64,000 nt of DNA from Nocardia nova NBRC 15556 (GCF_001613005.1 NZ_BDBN01000033.1:1-64000); one strand, 5' to 3'. Shown: positions 18,801 through 28,055, numbered from the stretch's first letter. Notes: generated from the sequence alone by a model not told the origin. Numbers and translations: made by a program.

Positions 18801-18806
18801 TAGAGT
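18801..18806 (+). promoter_or_regulatory. Candidate -10 (TAGAGT) for a leaderless M3 peptidase mRNA
   Basis: TAGAGT fits the actinobacterial TAnnnT -10 consensus and lies six bases before the ATG at 18813, so transcription would begin at or next to the start codon. No purine-rich ribosome site is found at the usual distance, which agrees with a leaderless message. Confidence 0.45.
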
Positions 18807-18812
18807 CGGGGC

Positions 18813-20746
18813 ATGAGTAGCGAACCGCTTGCACTGCCCTCGGCCGAGTGGCCGGACTGGCTCGGCGATTACGTCCGCGGCCGGCTGCGGACCGCGGCGG
18901 AAACGGTGGCGCAGCTGAAGGCCGCGACACCCGCCGACACCGCCGGCGTGCTCGAACTGTGGAACGACGCCGACATCGCGCTGCGCGGGGCCGATTCGGC
19001 CGCGCACCTGTTCGCCGAAGTCCACCCCGACCCCGGGGTGCGCGGACCGGCCGAGGAATTGGTGCAAGAGGTCGATCGAGCCCGGACCGCGCGCGATCTC
19101 GACCGCGATCTCTACGACATCGTCGCCGCCACCGACTCCGCGAGCCTGGACGAGGTGTCGGCGCGCATGCGCGAGCATGTCCTGCGCGATTTCCGGCGCA
19201 GCGGTGTGGACCGCGACGAGCCGACCCGGGACCGGCTCCGGGCGATCTCCGAGCGGCTCACCGTACTGGAACAGGAATTCGGCCGCACCATCCGCGAAGA
19301 CGTCCGCTCGATCCAGGTCTCACCCGGCCGACTCGACGGGCTGCCAGCGGATTTCGTCACCGCGCATCCGCCCGGGGCGGACGGACTCGTCACGGTCACC
19401 ACCGACTATCCGGACTATCTGCCGTTCCGTACCTACGCCCGGGACGCCGAGGCGCGCCGCGCCCTCACCGTGGCGTTCGAGAGCCGCGGCTGGCCCGCCA
19501 ACGACGCTGTGCTGCACGAGATCCTGGATCTTCGTGCCGAGAAGGCACGGCTGCTCGGCTTCGACAGCTGGCCCGATTACGACGCCGACGTCAAGATGAT
19601 CGGTAGCGGGCACGCCATCGCGGAATTCATCGAGCGCATCGCGAGCGCCGCCGACGCCGCGGGCCGGCGCGATCTCGCGAGACACTGCTGGCCCGGCGCC
19701 GCGAGGACGAGCCCACCGCCACGAGCATCGACCGCTCCGAGGTCGGCTACTACACCGAACTCGTGCGCCGCGAACAGTACGACGTCGACGCCCGGGAGGT
19801 GCGCCGCTACTTCGATTTCCCGCGCGTGCGAGCCGGTCTGCTCGAAGTCACCGGCCGCCTCTTCGGACTGGAGTATCGACCCGTCGACGTCCCGCGCTGG
19901 CACGAGGACGTCACTGTCTACGACGTCTACGCCGACGGTGAACGACGCGGGCGGATCTATCTGGACATGCATCCCCGCGAGGGCAAATACAAGCACGCCG
20001 CGCAATTCGACCTCGTCGGCGGTGTCGCCGGAAAACTCCTGCCCGAGGGCGTGCTGGTGTGCAACTTCTCGCGCGGACTGATGGAACATCAGCACGTCGT
20101 CACGCTGTTCCACGAGTTCGGGCACCTGATCCACCACGTCGTGGGCGGCCACCAGGACTGGGCGCGCTTCTCCGGGGTCGCCACGGAATGGGACTTCGTC
20201 GAGGCCCCGTCGCAGATGCTGGAGGAATGGGCGTGGGACGCAACCGTTCTCGCCACCTTCGCCGTCGACGAGACCGGGGCGCCCATCCCCGCCGAACTGG
20301 TGGACCGCATGCGGGCGGCGAAAGAATTCGGCAAGGGCGTTTCGGTCCTCACACAGGTCGGCTACACCGAGGTGTCCTATCTGCTGCACCAGGACAGGCC
20401 CGCCGACCACGACCCGGTGGTCGTCGATGCCGTGACGCGGCACAGCGGAATCGCCGAGGTGCCGCAGACCCATTTCCAAGCCTCGTTCGGGCACCTGGCC
20501 GGCTACACCTCCGCGTACTACACCTATCTGTGGAGCCTGGTGATCGCGAAGGATCTGTTCTCCGCGTTCGACGCCGGCGACCTGTTCGATCCCGTTGTGG
20601 CGCAACGCTACCGCGACCGGATCCTGGCACCGGGTGGTTCGCGCGACGCGGCGGATTCGGTGGCCGACTTCCTCGGACGCCCCTTCACCTTCGACGCGTT
20701 CGCGGCCTGGCTGGACCGTGCACCCACGCCGCATACGGTGTCGTGA
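18813..20746 (+). pseudogene. M3-family oligopeptidase, split by a frameshift
   Basis: The first frame runs from 18813 to about 19676 and reads as the N-terminal half of a thimet-oligopeptidase-like protein (KMIGSGHAIAEFIERI near its end). Beyond that point the family sequence continues in another frame, first as ETLLARRREDEPTATSIDR and then to the zinc motif HEFGHLIHHVVGGH and the C-terminus at 20746. Removing two bases from the palindromic TCTCGCGAGA at 19673-19682 would restore one 643-residue protein of normal length. The catalytic half would not be made in frame. It may be a true mutation or an assembly/sequencing error. Confidence 0.85.
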
Positions 20747-20761
20747 ACGGGGCGTACGTCG

Positions 20762-21373
20762 TCAGTTGTGCGTCCAGTCGGGTTGCAGCAGGTCCGCCAC
20801 CCGGGTTTCGCGGCCGAGGAGCGCGACGTCGCGGAATTGCAGCAGTATGGCGCCGGTCGGTGCGTGAATGGTCATCGAGTCGCCGATCCTGAGTTGCAGC
20901 AGCCGGGAGCCGTCCGTCCGGTCGACCCAGTGCGGCACCTCGTCGGCGGCGAGGCGGTCGAGCCGAACGAAGTGAACGGCGTGCACCTCGTCGGCGTTGG
21001 GGTCGAGGGCACCGGGATCGTCGAGGGCGACGACGATGGGAGTGATCGCGAAACCGGACGCCGCCGGGAAATCGTCGAGCCGGCCGAGGACATGGGTGGG
21101 CGAGGCGACCAGGCCGACTTCCTCGTGCAATTCCCGTAACCCCGCCGCGATCGCGCTTTCGTCACCGTCGACCCGCCCGCCGGGCAGCGCCCACTGACCG
21201 GCGTTGCGGCCGCGATAGGCCCGTTTGATCACGATCACGCAGGGGTGACCGTCGTGTTCGAGTACGCACAGCACGACTGTCGCGCGGCGCATTCCGGGCG
21301 CATCCGGAGTTGTTCGGAAGCCGAACTCGCGCAGGCGTAATGCGGCGAGGTCCCGGAAGTTCTGCACGCTCAT
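20762..21373 (-). CDS. Nudix hydrolase, CoA pyrophosphatase-like
   Basis: A 203-residue Nudix protein. The Nudix box is complete: GGRVDGDESAIAAGLRELHEEVGL near residues 65-88, with the REL-HEE metal-binding core. The upstream ALPGG and FRDLAALRLREFGF start fit CoA or ADP-ribose type pyrophosphatases that cleave X-linked nucleoside diphosphates. It ends 15 bases from the end of the peptidase gene on the other strand and is divergent from the TetR gene at 21539. Confidence 0.9.
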   Translation of the reverse strand: MSVQNFRDLAALRLREFGFRTTPDAPGMRRATVVLCVLEHDGHPCVIVIKRAYRGRNAGQWALPGGRVDGDESAIAAGLRELHEEVGLVASPTHVLGRLDDFPAASGFAITPIVVALDDPGALDPNADEVHAVHFVRLDRLAADEVPHWVDRTDGSRLLQLRIGDSMTIHAPTGAILLQFRDVALLGRETRVADLLQPDWTHN

Positions 21374-21499
21374 CCCTCGATCTTGTCATCAGGATGCCGC
21401 GGCAGCCCGGTTCGCCCCGAAGCCGCCTCGCATCCCGCTTCCCTCGGTGCCGGGTGCACAGCGTAGCCACCCTGGGAAACAGACGGGCCCACCCGGATG

Positions 21500-21521
21500 G
21501 GAAGCTGTCCGGACAGTTTCC
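21500..21521. promoter_or_regulatory. Palindromic operator upstream of TetR gene
   Basis: A 22-base dyad with perfect core CTGTCCGGACAG (21505-21516) flanked by GGAA and TTCC and only one mismatched pair. It ends eight bases before the first possible start of the TetR gene (GTG 21530), so autorepression is likely. It might also affect the divergent Nudix gene, although that start is more than 120 bases away. Confidence 0.6.
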
Positions 21522-21538
21522 GTCGGTGAGTGGAGGGC

Positions 21539-22180
21539 ATGGAGTTGAGTACCGCGCCGTCGCTGGGCCGTCCGGTCGGAGCCAGTGGTGTGCAGACGCG
21601 CCGGCGGATCATCGCGGCCACCATGCGGTGTGTCTCCGAGGTGGGGTATTCCCGTGCGACGATCCGGGAGATCGCGCGGGTGGCGGACATGACCAGCGGT
21701 AGCTTGTACCACTACTTTCCGAACAAGTCCGAGCTCGTGAAAGCGGCGTTCCTGGAGCTGTCGGAAACCACGGTGCCGCGCTTGGCCGCGGCCGCCGACC
21801 GGGTCGACGGTGTGCTGGACAAGTTGATGGCGGTGCTCGACGAGGGCGACCAGGTGATCAGCGACTACCCGTTCGCGGCGGCGTTCGACCGCGCCATCCG
21901 GGTGGAGAGCCCCGCACATCTGCACCTACCCGAGGACAGCGACACCATCTTCACCGCGCTGCGTGCGGTGATCAGCGGAATCGTCCGGCAGGCGGAGCAC
22001 GAGGGCGCGCTGAGTCAGGGGTTGGATCCCGCCTCTGCTGCGGACGCGGTGTATGCCCTTTTCCGGGGGCTGTACGACCAGGCCGCGACTGCGGCGCCGC
22101 AGGATTATCATGCGGCGGTCGATGCGTCGAAGATGCTGTTGCGGGGGAGTTTGTTCGACTTCACCCAACCCCCACGGTAG
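21539..22180 (+). CDS. TetR/AcrR-family transcriptional regulator
   Basis: A 213-residue TetR regulator. The helix-turn-helix lies at about 30-65 (ATIREIARVADMTSGSLYHYFPNKSELV), followed by a variable ligand-binding domain with a C-terminal ALFRGLYDQAA helix. The start may be ATG 21539 or GTG 21530. A strong palindrome at 21500-21521 lies just upstream, indicating autoregulation. It converges on the P450-SnoaL-Rieske operon with six bases between stops, making it a candidate regulator of that operon, although the operon has a different palindrome at its own promoter. Confidence 0.92.
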   Translation: MELSTAPSLGRPVGASGVQTRRRIIAATMRCVSEVGYSRATIREIARVADMTSGSLYHYFPNKSELVKAAFLELSETTVPRLAAAADRVDGVLDKLMAVLDEGDQVISDYPFAAAFDRAIRVESPAHLHLPEDSDTIFTALRAVISGIVRQAEHEGALSQGLDPASAADAVYALFRGLYDQAATAAPQDYHAAVDASKMLLRGSLFDFTQPPR

Positions 22181-22186
22181 CCCCGG

Positions 22187-23491
22187 TCATTCGGCGGGGC
22201 TGTAGCGGATGTGCAGCCGGGTGACGCCACGCAGGATGAAGGTGGGCAGATACCGGTACCGTCGCGCACCGGCCGGACCGTGCCGGTCCTCGTCGACGCG
22301 GATATCCCGGGTGCGATCGAACAGCCGATTCAACGCGGCCAGCGCTTCGGCGCGCGCCAATGGTGCGCCGGGGCAGGTGTGTACCCCTCGCCCGAATGCT
22401 ACGTGGGTGCGCGCATTGGGCCGCTCGGGGTCGAAGGTGTCGGGATCGGCGAACCGGCGCGGGTCGCGATTGAGCGCGGCATTGACGAGCATCACGATCG
22501 TGCCCGCCGGCAGGTCCACGCCCCCGACGGTCACCGGCACCTTGACCAGCCGGAAATCGCCGCGTATGGGACTTTCGTAGCGCAAGGTCTCCTCGATGAA
22601 GTTGGGCAGCAGGTCGCGATTCGCGCGCAGCCTGCCTTGCAGCTCCGGGTCCTCGGCGATGAATTGCACTGCCGTGCCCAGCAATCGGACCGTGGTCTCC
22701 TGCCCGGCGGCGAACAGATTCGCCGCCACCCGGACCGCGTCGATCACCTCGGGGGTACGGCCGTCGGGGAAGGTCGCGGACGCAACGCCGGTCAGGACGT
22801 CGCTGCGAGGATGGGCGCGGCGGTCGGCGATGTAGCCGGAGAATTTGTCGTACAGGTAGTCGAGCGGGGTGTGCCCGAGGGCTTGTCCGCGGCTGCTGCC
22901 GAGGACACTGCTGTTGCCGAGCAACGCGGCGCGGAACTCTTCGTGGTCGGCCTCCGGAACACCGAGCAGATCGGCGATGACGAGCATCGCGAACGGCTCG
23001 GCGAAGGCGGAGTTGAACTCGACCCGGCCGTCGGTGAGAGCCTCGTCGTACTGACGGTCGGCCAGCCGCCACATGAACTCCGCATTCTCCTTCAATCGCT
23101 TCGGTGTGATCATGCGTGCCAGCAGCGCCCGGTGCGCGGTGTGATCGGGCGGGTCCATCGTCGGCAGTTGATCGCTCATCGCCACTTCGTCGCGATGCGC
23201 GGCGATCAGGTCCGAGATGTCGTCACCGGTCAGTGGGACCGGGAAACCCGGGAACGGTCCGGTCACCGACAGGCAGGAGGAGAACCGCTCGGTGTCGCCG
23301 AAGATGGCGAGTGCCTCGTCGTAGCCGGTCACCATCACCACGTCGTGGTGCTTCTCTCGCCGCAGCGGGCACTCTTCGCGCAGCGAGGCGAAATAGTCGT
23401 ACGGGTCGCGCAGCAGTTGTTCATCGGTGAAAAAGTCGACGGCGTCGATATCGGTTGTAGCGTTGTCCTGCACTGTGATTCGCTCTTTCAC
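22187..23491 (-). CDS. Cytochrome P450
   Basis: A 434-residue P450 with I-helix FAAGQETTVRLLG, ExxR in EETLRYESP and heme loop FGRGVHTCPGAPLAR. It is the last gene of a three-gene leftward operon after a Rieske oxygenase and a SnoaL-like protein. The start is GTG at 23491, overlapping the SnoaL stop in GTGA; a second GTG at 23473 is possible. No ferredoxin gene is adjacent, so it must use one encoded elsewhere. Its probable role is a second oxidation of the product of the Rieske oxygenase. Confidence 0.94.
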   Translation of the reverse strand: MKERITVQDNATTDIDAVDFFTDEQLLRDPYDYFASLREECPLRREKHHDVVMVTGYDEALAIFGDTERFSSCLSVTGPFPGFPVPLTGDDISDLIAAHRDEVAMSDQLPTMDPPDHTAHRALLARMITPKRLKENAEFMWRLADRQYDEALTDGRVEFNSAFAEPFAMLVIADLLGVPEADHEEFRAALLGNSSVLGSSRGQALGHTPLDYLYDKFSGYIADRRAHPRSDVLTGVASATFPDGRTPEVIDAVRVAANLFAAGQETTVRLLGTAVQFIAEDPELQGRLRANRDLLPNFIEETLRYESPIRGDFRLVKVPVTVGGVDLPAGTIVMLVNAALNRDPRRFADPDTFDPERPNARTHVAFGRGVHTCPGAPLARAEALAALNRLFDRTRDIRVDEDRHGPAGARRYRYLPTFILRGVTRLHIRYSPAE

Positions 23492-23955
23492 GAGATATCG
23501 ATGCCTTCGTAGCTTCCGAGCATGTCGTTGCTGGGCAGAGCCATCTGCAGGTATACGTCGATATGCCGGATCAGCCCGGCGTCGTCGAATTCGTAGACCG
23601 ACATCGAATTGACGATGCTGGAGAAATTTCCGACCTTGCTGCGTTCCTCCAATTCGAGGAATACCACATTGCGGTGTTCGGTGATGCGTTTGAAGCTGCC
23701 CTCCCATTCGGCGGATTTCGCCCAGCCGGTGAGAAATTCGATGTACTGGTCCCAGTTCATGACCTCTTTGAAGTTGCCGATTCGCTCGAACTCCGCGACG
23801 GCGACCATATCGGCCAGCGCCGCCCAGCTCGCGGCCGAGAATCCGGGCTCCTTCGCCTCATCGACGAGCCGTTTCACGGTGGCGCCGTATTCCAGCACAA
23901 GGTGCGACAGGCCGGTGTGCTCGCGCGCGACGGCGGAGATGTCGTGCGATGTCAT
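23488..23955 (-). CDS. SnoaL/NTF2-like fold protein
   Basis: A 155-residue protein with the pattern of a SnoaL-like cone fold: helical first half, then DQYIEFLTGWAKSAEWEGSFKRITEHRNVVFLE and a C-terminal strand YEFDDAGLIRHIDVYLQM typical of such domains. Such proteins act as isomerases, cyclases, dehydratases or dioxygenase small subunits. Its position between a Rieske alpha subunit and a P450, with 4-base overlaps on both sides, suggests a role in the same reaction series. It is not obviously a ring-hydroxylating beta subunit, though that alternative remains open. Confidence 0.75.
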   Translation of the reverse strand: MTSHDISAVAREHTGLSHLVLEYGATVKRLVDEAKEPGFSAASWAALADMVAVAEFERIGNFKEVMNWDQYIEFLTGWAKSAEWEGSFKRITEHRNVVFLELEERSKVGNFSSIVNSMSVYEFDDAGLIRHIDVYLQMALPSNDMLGSYEGIDIS

Positions 23956-25334
23956 TTGCCGGCTCCCTCGACATTTCGCCGGCCGACCGCGAGATACCGG
24001 TCCAGTACCGAATGGAAGTGCGCGATCACAATCTCCTCACCGACCAGCGACAAGTATTCGAGTCGGTTGCTGCGCAGACCGCGCTGCTGGCGTGGCATCT
24101 GCTCGTAGTCCTGTTCGAGTGCGAGGAAGTACTTGTAACTCCCGGGGTCGTCGACCTCGACGGGTGCCGCACGGACGGCGTCGCGGAAATCTTCCGGTAG
24201 ATACATGTAACTGCATACGTGCCAGATACAGCGGTGCGGGTCGCCGTCGGGGTGCGGCGACGACATGATGACGTGGCATTCGCCCGCACGGATCGTCATG
24301 AAGAAGTTCGGGAAGAGAAACCAGCCGTGATTGTCGCTCATCTGCGCATCCGTCAGGCCGCTGACATCGAGACCCTGTTCGGTCAATATGGCACGGGTGG
24401 CTTGTTGGAGCAGGGTGCGTGCCGTGACACCGGCCGGGAATGCGAGGTCGCGGCCGGAGTCGCGGAAGCCGGCGACCAATTCGTCGAAAGCGGGCAGAAC
24501 GCGCGCGACGCCTGGGAAGGTCTCGGTAAGACCTCGGATGCCCTCGACTTGTTGTTCGGGAGTGAAGTGCTCGGCATTCGCGACCTCGAACGGTGCGACC
24601 GCGACGCTGTGATCGTCGAAGAAGCGATAACGGGCCTTGGTTCCGTCGACGTCGATGGCGCGCAACAGTTCCGGGTGGATGCCGGCGATATGGTAGCCCT
24701 CGGAGAAGGCATCCATGACCACCTTCCAATTGCAGTTCAGTCCCTCCCGCACATCCATCACAGTGGTCATCCGGTCGAGGTGGTACGGCGCGAGCAGTTC
24801 CGCGACGTCTGGTCCGATGAAGTCCATGAGGGGTGCGGCGTGCGGATCAGGGTTCAAGAAGATGAATCCGGCGAAGCATTCGACCGGGACCGTGAACAAC
24901 GAATGCTCGGATTTTTCGATATCGTCGCCGTAAGCGTCCTGACGCAGAATTCCCTTCAATCTGCCTTCGAGGTCGTAGGACCACAGGTGGTACTGGCACA
25001 GAAATCCCCGCTTCGCATTTCCGGACCCACTGCACAGCGGGTTGCCGCGGTGCCGGCAGGCATTGACGAATCCGCGGATGGTCCCGTCGCGACCGCGGGC
25101 GAGGACGAAGGACTGGTCGAGTATCCGATACTCCTTCCAGTCGCCGGTTTCCGGAAGGTCGTCGACCCGGCCGGCGATCTGCCATACCCGCGACCAGATC
25201 GCATCTCGTTCCTTTTCGGCGAACGCCGGTGCGGTATAGCGGTCGGTCGAGATGCGTGTGCCGAACCGGTCGTTGCCGAACTCTCGTGCGCTTGCCGCGG
25301 TATCGACCCAGTCTCCGGGTTTCGCTGAATTCAT
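23952..25334 (-). CDS. Rieske [2Fe-2S] aromatic ring-hydroxylating-type oxygenase, alpha subunit
   Basis: A 460-residue oxygenase. The Rieske cluster ligands are CRHRGNPLC and CQYH near residues 90-115 (CxH-x17-CxxH). The mononuclear iron site begins with DAFSEGYHIAGIHPE near 205-220. The large C-terminal domain is full length. It would hydroxylate an aromatic or other ring substrate with electrons from an external reductase; no ferredoxin reductase is adjacent. The ATG at 25334 follows GGAAAGCCC, and its stop overlaps the SnoaL ATG (ATGA). A 30-base palindrome lies about 100 bases upstream. Confidence 0.94.
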   Translation of the reverse strand: MNSAKPGDWVDTAASAREFGNDRFGTRISTDRYTAPAFAEKERDAIWSRVWQIAGRVDDLPETGDWKEYRILDQSFVLARGRDGTIRGFVNACRHRGNPLCSGSGNAKRGFLCQYHLWSYDLEGRLKGILRQDAYGDDIEKSEHSLFTVPVECFAGFIFLNPDPHAAPLMDFIGPDVAELLAPYHLDRMTTVMDVREGLNCNWKVVMDAFSEGYHIAGIHPELLRAIDVDGTKARYRFFDDHSVAVAPFEVANAEHFTPEQQVEGIRGLTETFPGVARVLPAFDELVAGFRDSGRDLAFPAGVTARTLLQQATRAILTEQGLDVSGLTDAQMSDNHGWFLFPNFFMTIRAGECHVIMSSPHPDGDPHRCIWHVCSYMYLPEDFRDAVRAAPVEVDDPGSYKYFLALEQDYEQMPRQQRGLRSNRLEYLSLVGEEIVIAHFHSVLDRYLAVGRRNVEGAGK

Positions 25335-25434
25335 GGGCTTTCCTTCGGAATTCGCGCAGCCGATGCGCGGATACGGCGAGATGTCATCGGTGAGAGCGAA
25401 CCGGATTCGCAACGACCAGGGGTACCCGACGCGG

Positions 25435-25464
25435 CTACTAATCAATCAGTTGATTGATTAGTAG
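25435..25464. promoter_or_regulatory. Perfect 14+14 palindrome upstream of the Rieske operon
   Basis: Arms CTACTAATCAATCA (25435-25448) and TGATTGATTAGTAG (25451-25464) are perfectly complementary around a GT centre. The AT-rich dyad stands out in GC-rich DNA and has the form of a TetR-family operator. It lies between the Rieske gene (start 25334) and the end of the acyl-CoA dehydrogenase gene. Confidence 0.7.
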
Positions 25465-25517
25465 CCTGCATCACAGTCCTGGTCGGTGTCAAGGTGTCCG
25501 AGGAATATCGGTACCGG

Positions 25518-26768
25518 CTAACGCCCCCGCCGCACCTGATCGAACGGCACATCCCGGTCGGCGGCGTCCTCACGGGGCATGCCCAGGACGCGTTCGCTGA
25601 TGATGTTGCGGGCCATTTCGGTGCTGCCCCCGGCGAGGCTCCAGGCCTGCCGGTAGAGGTACTCCTGGCCGGCTCGGCCGAGGCCGGGTCCGTCGCCCGG
25701 GTCGCCGGTCGCGGCGGCGGCGCCGGCGATGCGCAGGGCGGCATCGGACTGCAGCCACGAATTGCGGGCGCTGAACAGGCGCACGATCGAACCGGCCGCG
25801 GGGGCCAGATCGCCGGCGGCGATGCGGGCGCCGACATGGGCGATGAGCTGGTCGTGAACCAGATTCATCGCATGCGCTTCGCCGATGTCCTCGCGCACGC
25901 GCGGGTCGGCGAGTTGTCCCGTGCGCCGGGCGATCTCGATGAGGGCGCGCACATCGCGGCCACTGTGCTGGCCCACGCCGCTGGCGTACGGGGAGGCGCC
26001 ACCGACCGCGCTGCGTTCGTGCTGCAGCCACCGGTTCGCGACGGCCCACCCGCCGTCGACCTCGCCGACCACGGCATCGGCCGGGATCCGGACATCGTCG
26101 AAGAACTCCTGACAGAATTCGGTGGACCCGTCGACCTGGGTGATCCGGCGGATGGTCAGTCCGGGGGAGTGCACCGGCACCAGGAACATGGTCAGCCCGG
26201 CGTGTTTGGGCACCTGCCAGTCGGTGCGGGCCAGGCACAGCGCATAGTCGGCGGCATAGGCGCCCGAACTCCAGATCTTGGACCCGTTCAGCACCCACTC
26301 GTCACCGTCACGATCGGCGCGGGTGGTGAGGCCGGCCAGGTCGGATCCGCCGCGCGGTTCGGACAGGAATTGCACCAGCAGCTCCTCACCGCGCAGCGCG
26401 GCGGCGATGTGGGTGCGTTTCTGCTCCTCGCTTCCCATGTCGAGAAGTGTTGCGGCGCAGATGGTGAGGGTCGGGATATTGAGCGCCAGCGGCATCTCGT
26501 ACGGGCGTGACTCCTCGGTGAAGGCGCGCTGATGGGCCGGGCTCAGGCCCAGGCCGCCGTATTCGGCGGGAAAGCAGATCCCGGCGAAGCCGCCGTCGTA
26601 GAGAATGCGCTGCAGTTCGCGAGCGCGGGCCCACACCTCCGGCGATTTCTGCTCACCCGAACGGACCGGCGGCGCCGGCGGCAGCGTCTCCCGCAACCAG
26701 CGACGGGCGCGGTCGCGGAAACTGTCGACCGATTCGGTTGTGGTGGTGGCGGATTCGGTGGTGCTCAT
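25518..26768 (-). CDS. Acyl-CoA dehydrogenase (FadE-type), subunit 1
   Basis: A 416-residue acyl-CoA dehydrogenase. The flavin/substrate region includes FLSEPRGGSDLAGLTTRA near 130, NGSKIWSSGA near 155, and the C-terminal signature GGSTEMARNIISERVLGMP. It would introduce a 2,3 double bond into an acyl-CoA. ATG at 26768 overlaps the stop of another acyl-CoA dehydrogenase gene by ATGA. In actinobacterial steroid catabolism such adjacent pairs form alpha2beta2 enzymes in which only one chain carries the catalytic base, and this pair has the same arrangement. Confidence 0.94.
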   Translation of the reverse strand: MSTTESATTTTESVDSFRDRARRWLRETLPPAPPVRSGEQKSPEVWARARELQRILYDGGFAGICFPAEYGGLGLSPAHQRAFTEESRPYEMPLALNIPTLTICAATLLDMGSEEQKRTHIAAALRGEELLVQFLSEPRGGSDLAGLTTRADRDGDEWVLNGSKIWSSGAYAADYALCLARTDWQVPKHAGLTMFLVPVHSPGLTIRRITQVDGSTEFCQEFFDDVRIPADAVVGEVDGGWAVANRWLQHERSAVGGASPYASGVGQHSGRDVRALIEIARRTGQLADPRVREDIGEAHAMNLVHDQLIAHVGARIAAGDLAPAAGSIVRLFSARNSWLQSDAALRIAGAAAATGDPGDGPGLGRAGQEYLYRQAWSLAGGSTEMARNIISERVLGMPREDAADRDVPFDQVRRGR

Positions 26769-27898
26769 GCGGGGATCGTCTCCAGCAGATCGGTGAGCCG
26801 GCGCCGGTGTTCGGCCGGGGTGCCGTACAGGGCGCGTCCGAGCGTGACCCGGCGCAGATACAGATGCAGATCGTGTTCCCAGGTGACGCCGAGCCCACCG
26901 TGGATCTGCACGCATTCCTGCACGATCTCGCCGGCCGTGGCGCCGACGAAGGATTTCGCGACGCCGACCGCCTCGGCCGTGTCGATGGTGTCGTCGCCGA
27001 AGCTCGCGGCCGCGGCCCAGGAGGTGGCCCGGCATGCCTCCAGGGTGGTGGCGATGTCGGCGGCCCGGTGTTTGAGCGCCTGATACGAGGCGAGCGGACG
27101 GCCGAAGGTGTAGCGGTCGAACATCCACTGCACCGTGGCCTCGAAGGCTCGCTGCGCGGCTCCGGCCATCTCCGCCGCGCTCAGCGTGGCGGCCACCAGC
27201 AACTGCGCCTCGGCGGCGGCTGCGGCGGCTTCGGGATCGCGCTGCACCACGGCGTCCGAGGCGACCGATACGTCGTCGAAAACGACTGTGGCCGTGCGAC
27301 GCACGATATCCAGGGTCCACACCGGGGTGACGGTGACACCGGGCGCGTCCGTGGCGACGAGGAGCTGCACCGGGCCCTCGGGCCCCTGGGCGTCGACGAT
27401 CAGCAGATCGGCCTGGGCGCCGTATTCGACGCGATCCTTCACCCCCGACAGCCGGTACCCGGCACCGTCCGGCGTGGCCACGGTGTCGAAGGTGGCGGGA
27501 GCCGGACCCGTGCCCGGTTCGTAGTGGGCCCAGGTCGCGATCGCGGCTCCGGCGAGGACGTCCGCTATCGCCGCGTCGAAATCTCCTGTGCTGCCGAGCA
27601 ATCCGGTCAGCGTGGCATTCACCGCGAGCAGCGGCCCGGGGGCGCACGCGCGCCCGAATTCCTCGGCGAGCAGCGCGAGGTCGGCCATCGGCGTGTCCGA
27701 TACCGCGCCGCCGCCGAGCCGTTCGGGGACCAGGGGTGCGGTCCAGCCCAGCTCGGCGCCGCGCCGCCACCAGTCCCGATCGAAGCCGTCGGGGGAGTCG
27801 GCGAGGCGGCGCACCGTGTCCACGGGCACGGTGGCGGCGAGAAAATCGCGGGTGGTGGTCCGGAACAGCCGTTGGTCGGCGGTGGGGGCGGCAGTCAC
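26765..27898 (-). CDS. Acyl-CoA dehydrogenase-like protein, subunit 2
   Basis: A 377-residue acyl-CoA dehydrogenase-fold protein. It has the flavin-binding C-terminal QIHGGLGVTWEHDLHLYLRR motif and a family-typical RYTFGRPLASYQALKH segment. The middle domain lacks the usual TEP/NGxK motifs of the catalytic partner. It probably pairs with the downstream product to make a heteromeric dehydrogenase. GTG at 27898 is chosen for the AAGGACC upstream. Three hairpins at 27921-28050 separate it from the EthD-like gene. Confidence 0.9.
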   Translation of the reverse strand: MTAAPTADQRLFRTTTRDFLAATVPVDTVRRLADSPDGFDRDWWRRGAELGWTAPLVPERLGGGAVSDTPMADLALLAEEFGRACAPGPLLAVNATLTGLLGSTGDFDAAIADVLAGAAIATWAHYEPGTGPAPATFDTVATPDGAGYRLSGVKDRVEYGAQADLLIVDAQGPEGPVQLLVATDAPGVTVTPVWTLDIVRRTATVVFDDVSVASDAVVQRDPEAAAAAAEAQLLVAATLSAAEMAGAAQRAFEATVQWMFDRYTFGRPLASYQALKHRAADIATTLEACRATSWAAAASFGDDTIDTAEAVGVAKSFVGATAGEIVQECVQIHGGLGVTWEHDLHLYLRRVTLGRALYGTPAEHRRRLTDLLETIPA

Positions 27899-27920
27899 GA
27901 ATGCGGTCCTTACGCAAGGG

Positions 27921-28050
27921 CCTCCCGCGAACCCGGTGAGGTGTGCGGATATCGAGTTCGCGGGAGGCGGGGCACCCATCGGCGACGTCGAGAGGCCGGC
28001 GCGTCGCCGATGGGAGTGGTGGCCGGTCGACACCCCGGGGTGGCGACCGG
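27921..28050. repeat. Three consecutive long inverted repeats between operon segments
   Basis: First, CCTCCCGCGAAC (27921-27932) pairs with GTTCGCGGGAGG (27956-27967). Second, CCCATCGGCGACG (27975-27987) pairs with CGTCGCCGATGGG (28002-28014). Third, CCGGTCG (28023-28029) pairs with CGACCGG (28044-28050) around the palindrome CACCCCGGGGTG (28031-28042). All three lie between the EthD-like stop (28056) and the next start (27898), and the third is six bases past that stop. They may terminate, process or stabilise mRNA. No U-tract follows. Confidence 0.85.
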
Positions 28051-28055
28051 AGTTT

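Noticed and set aside
25518..27917. A 799-codon frame that could be read as a fused acyl-CoA dehydrogenase
   Set aside because: The first half is an out-of-frame reading of the second dehydrogenase gene; two separate proteins with an ATGA overlap explain the region better.
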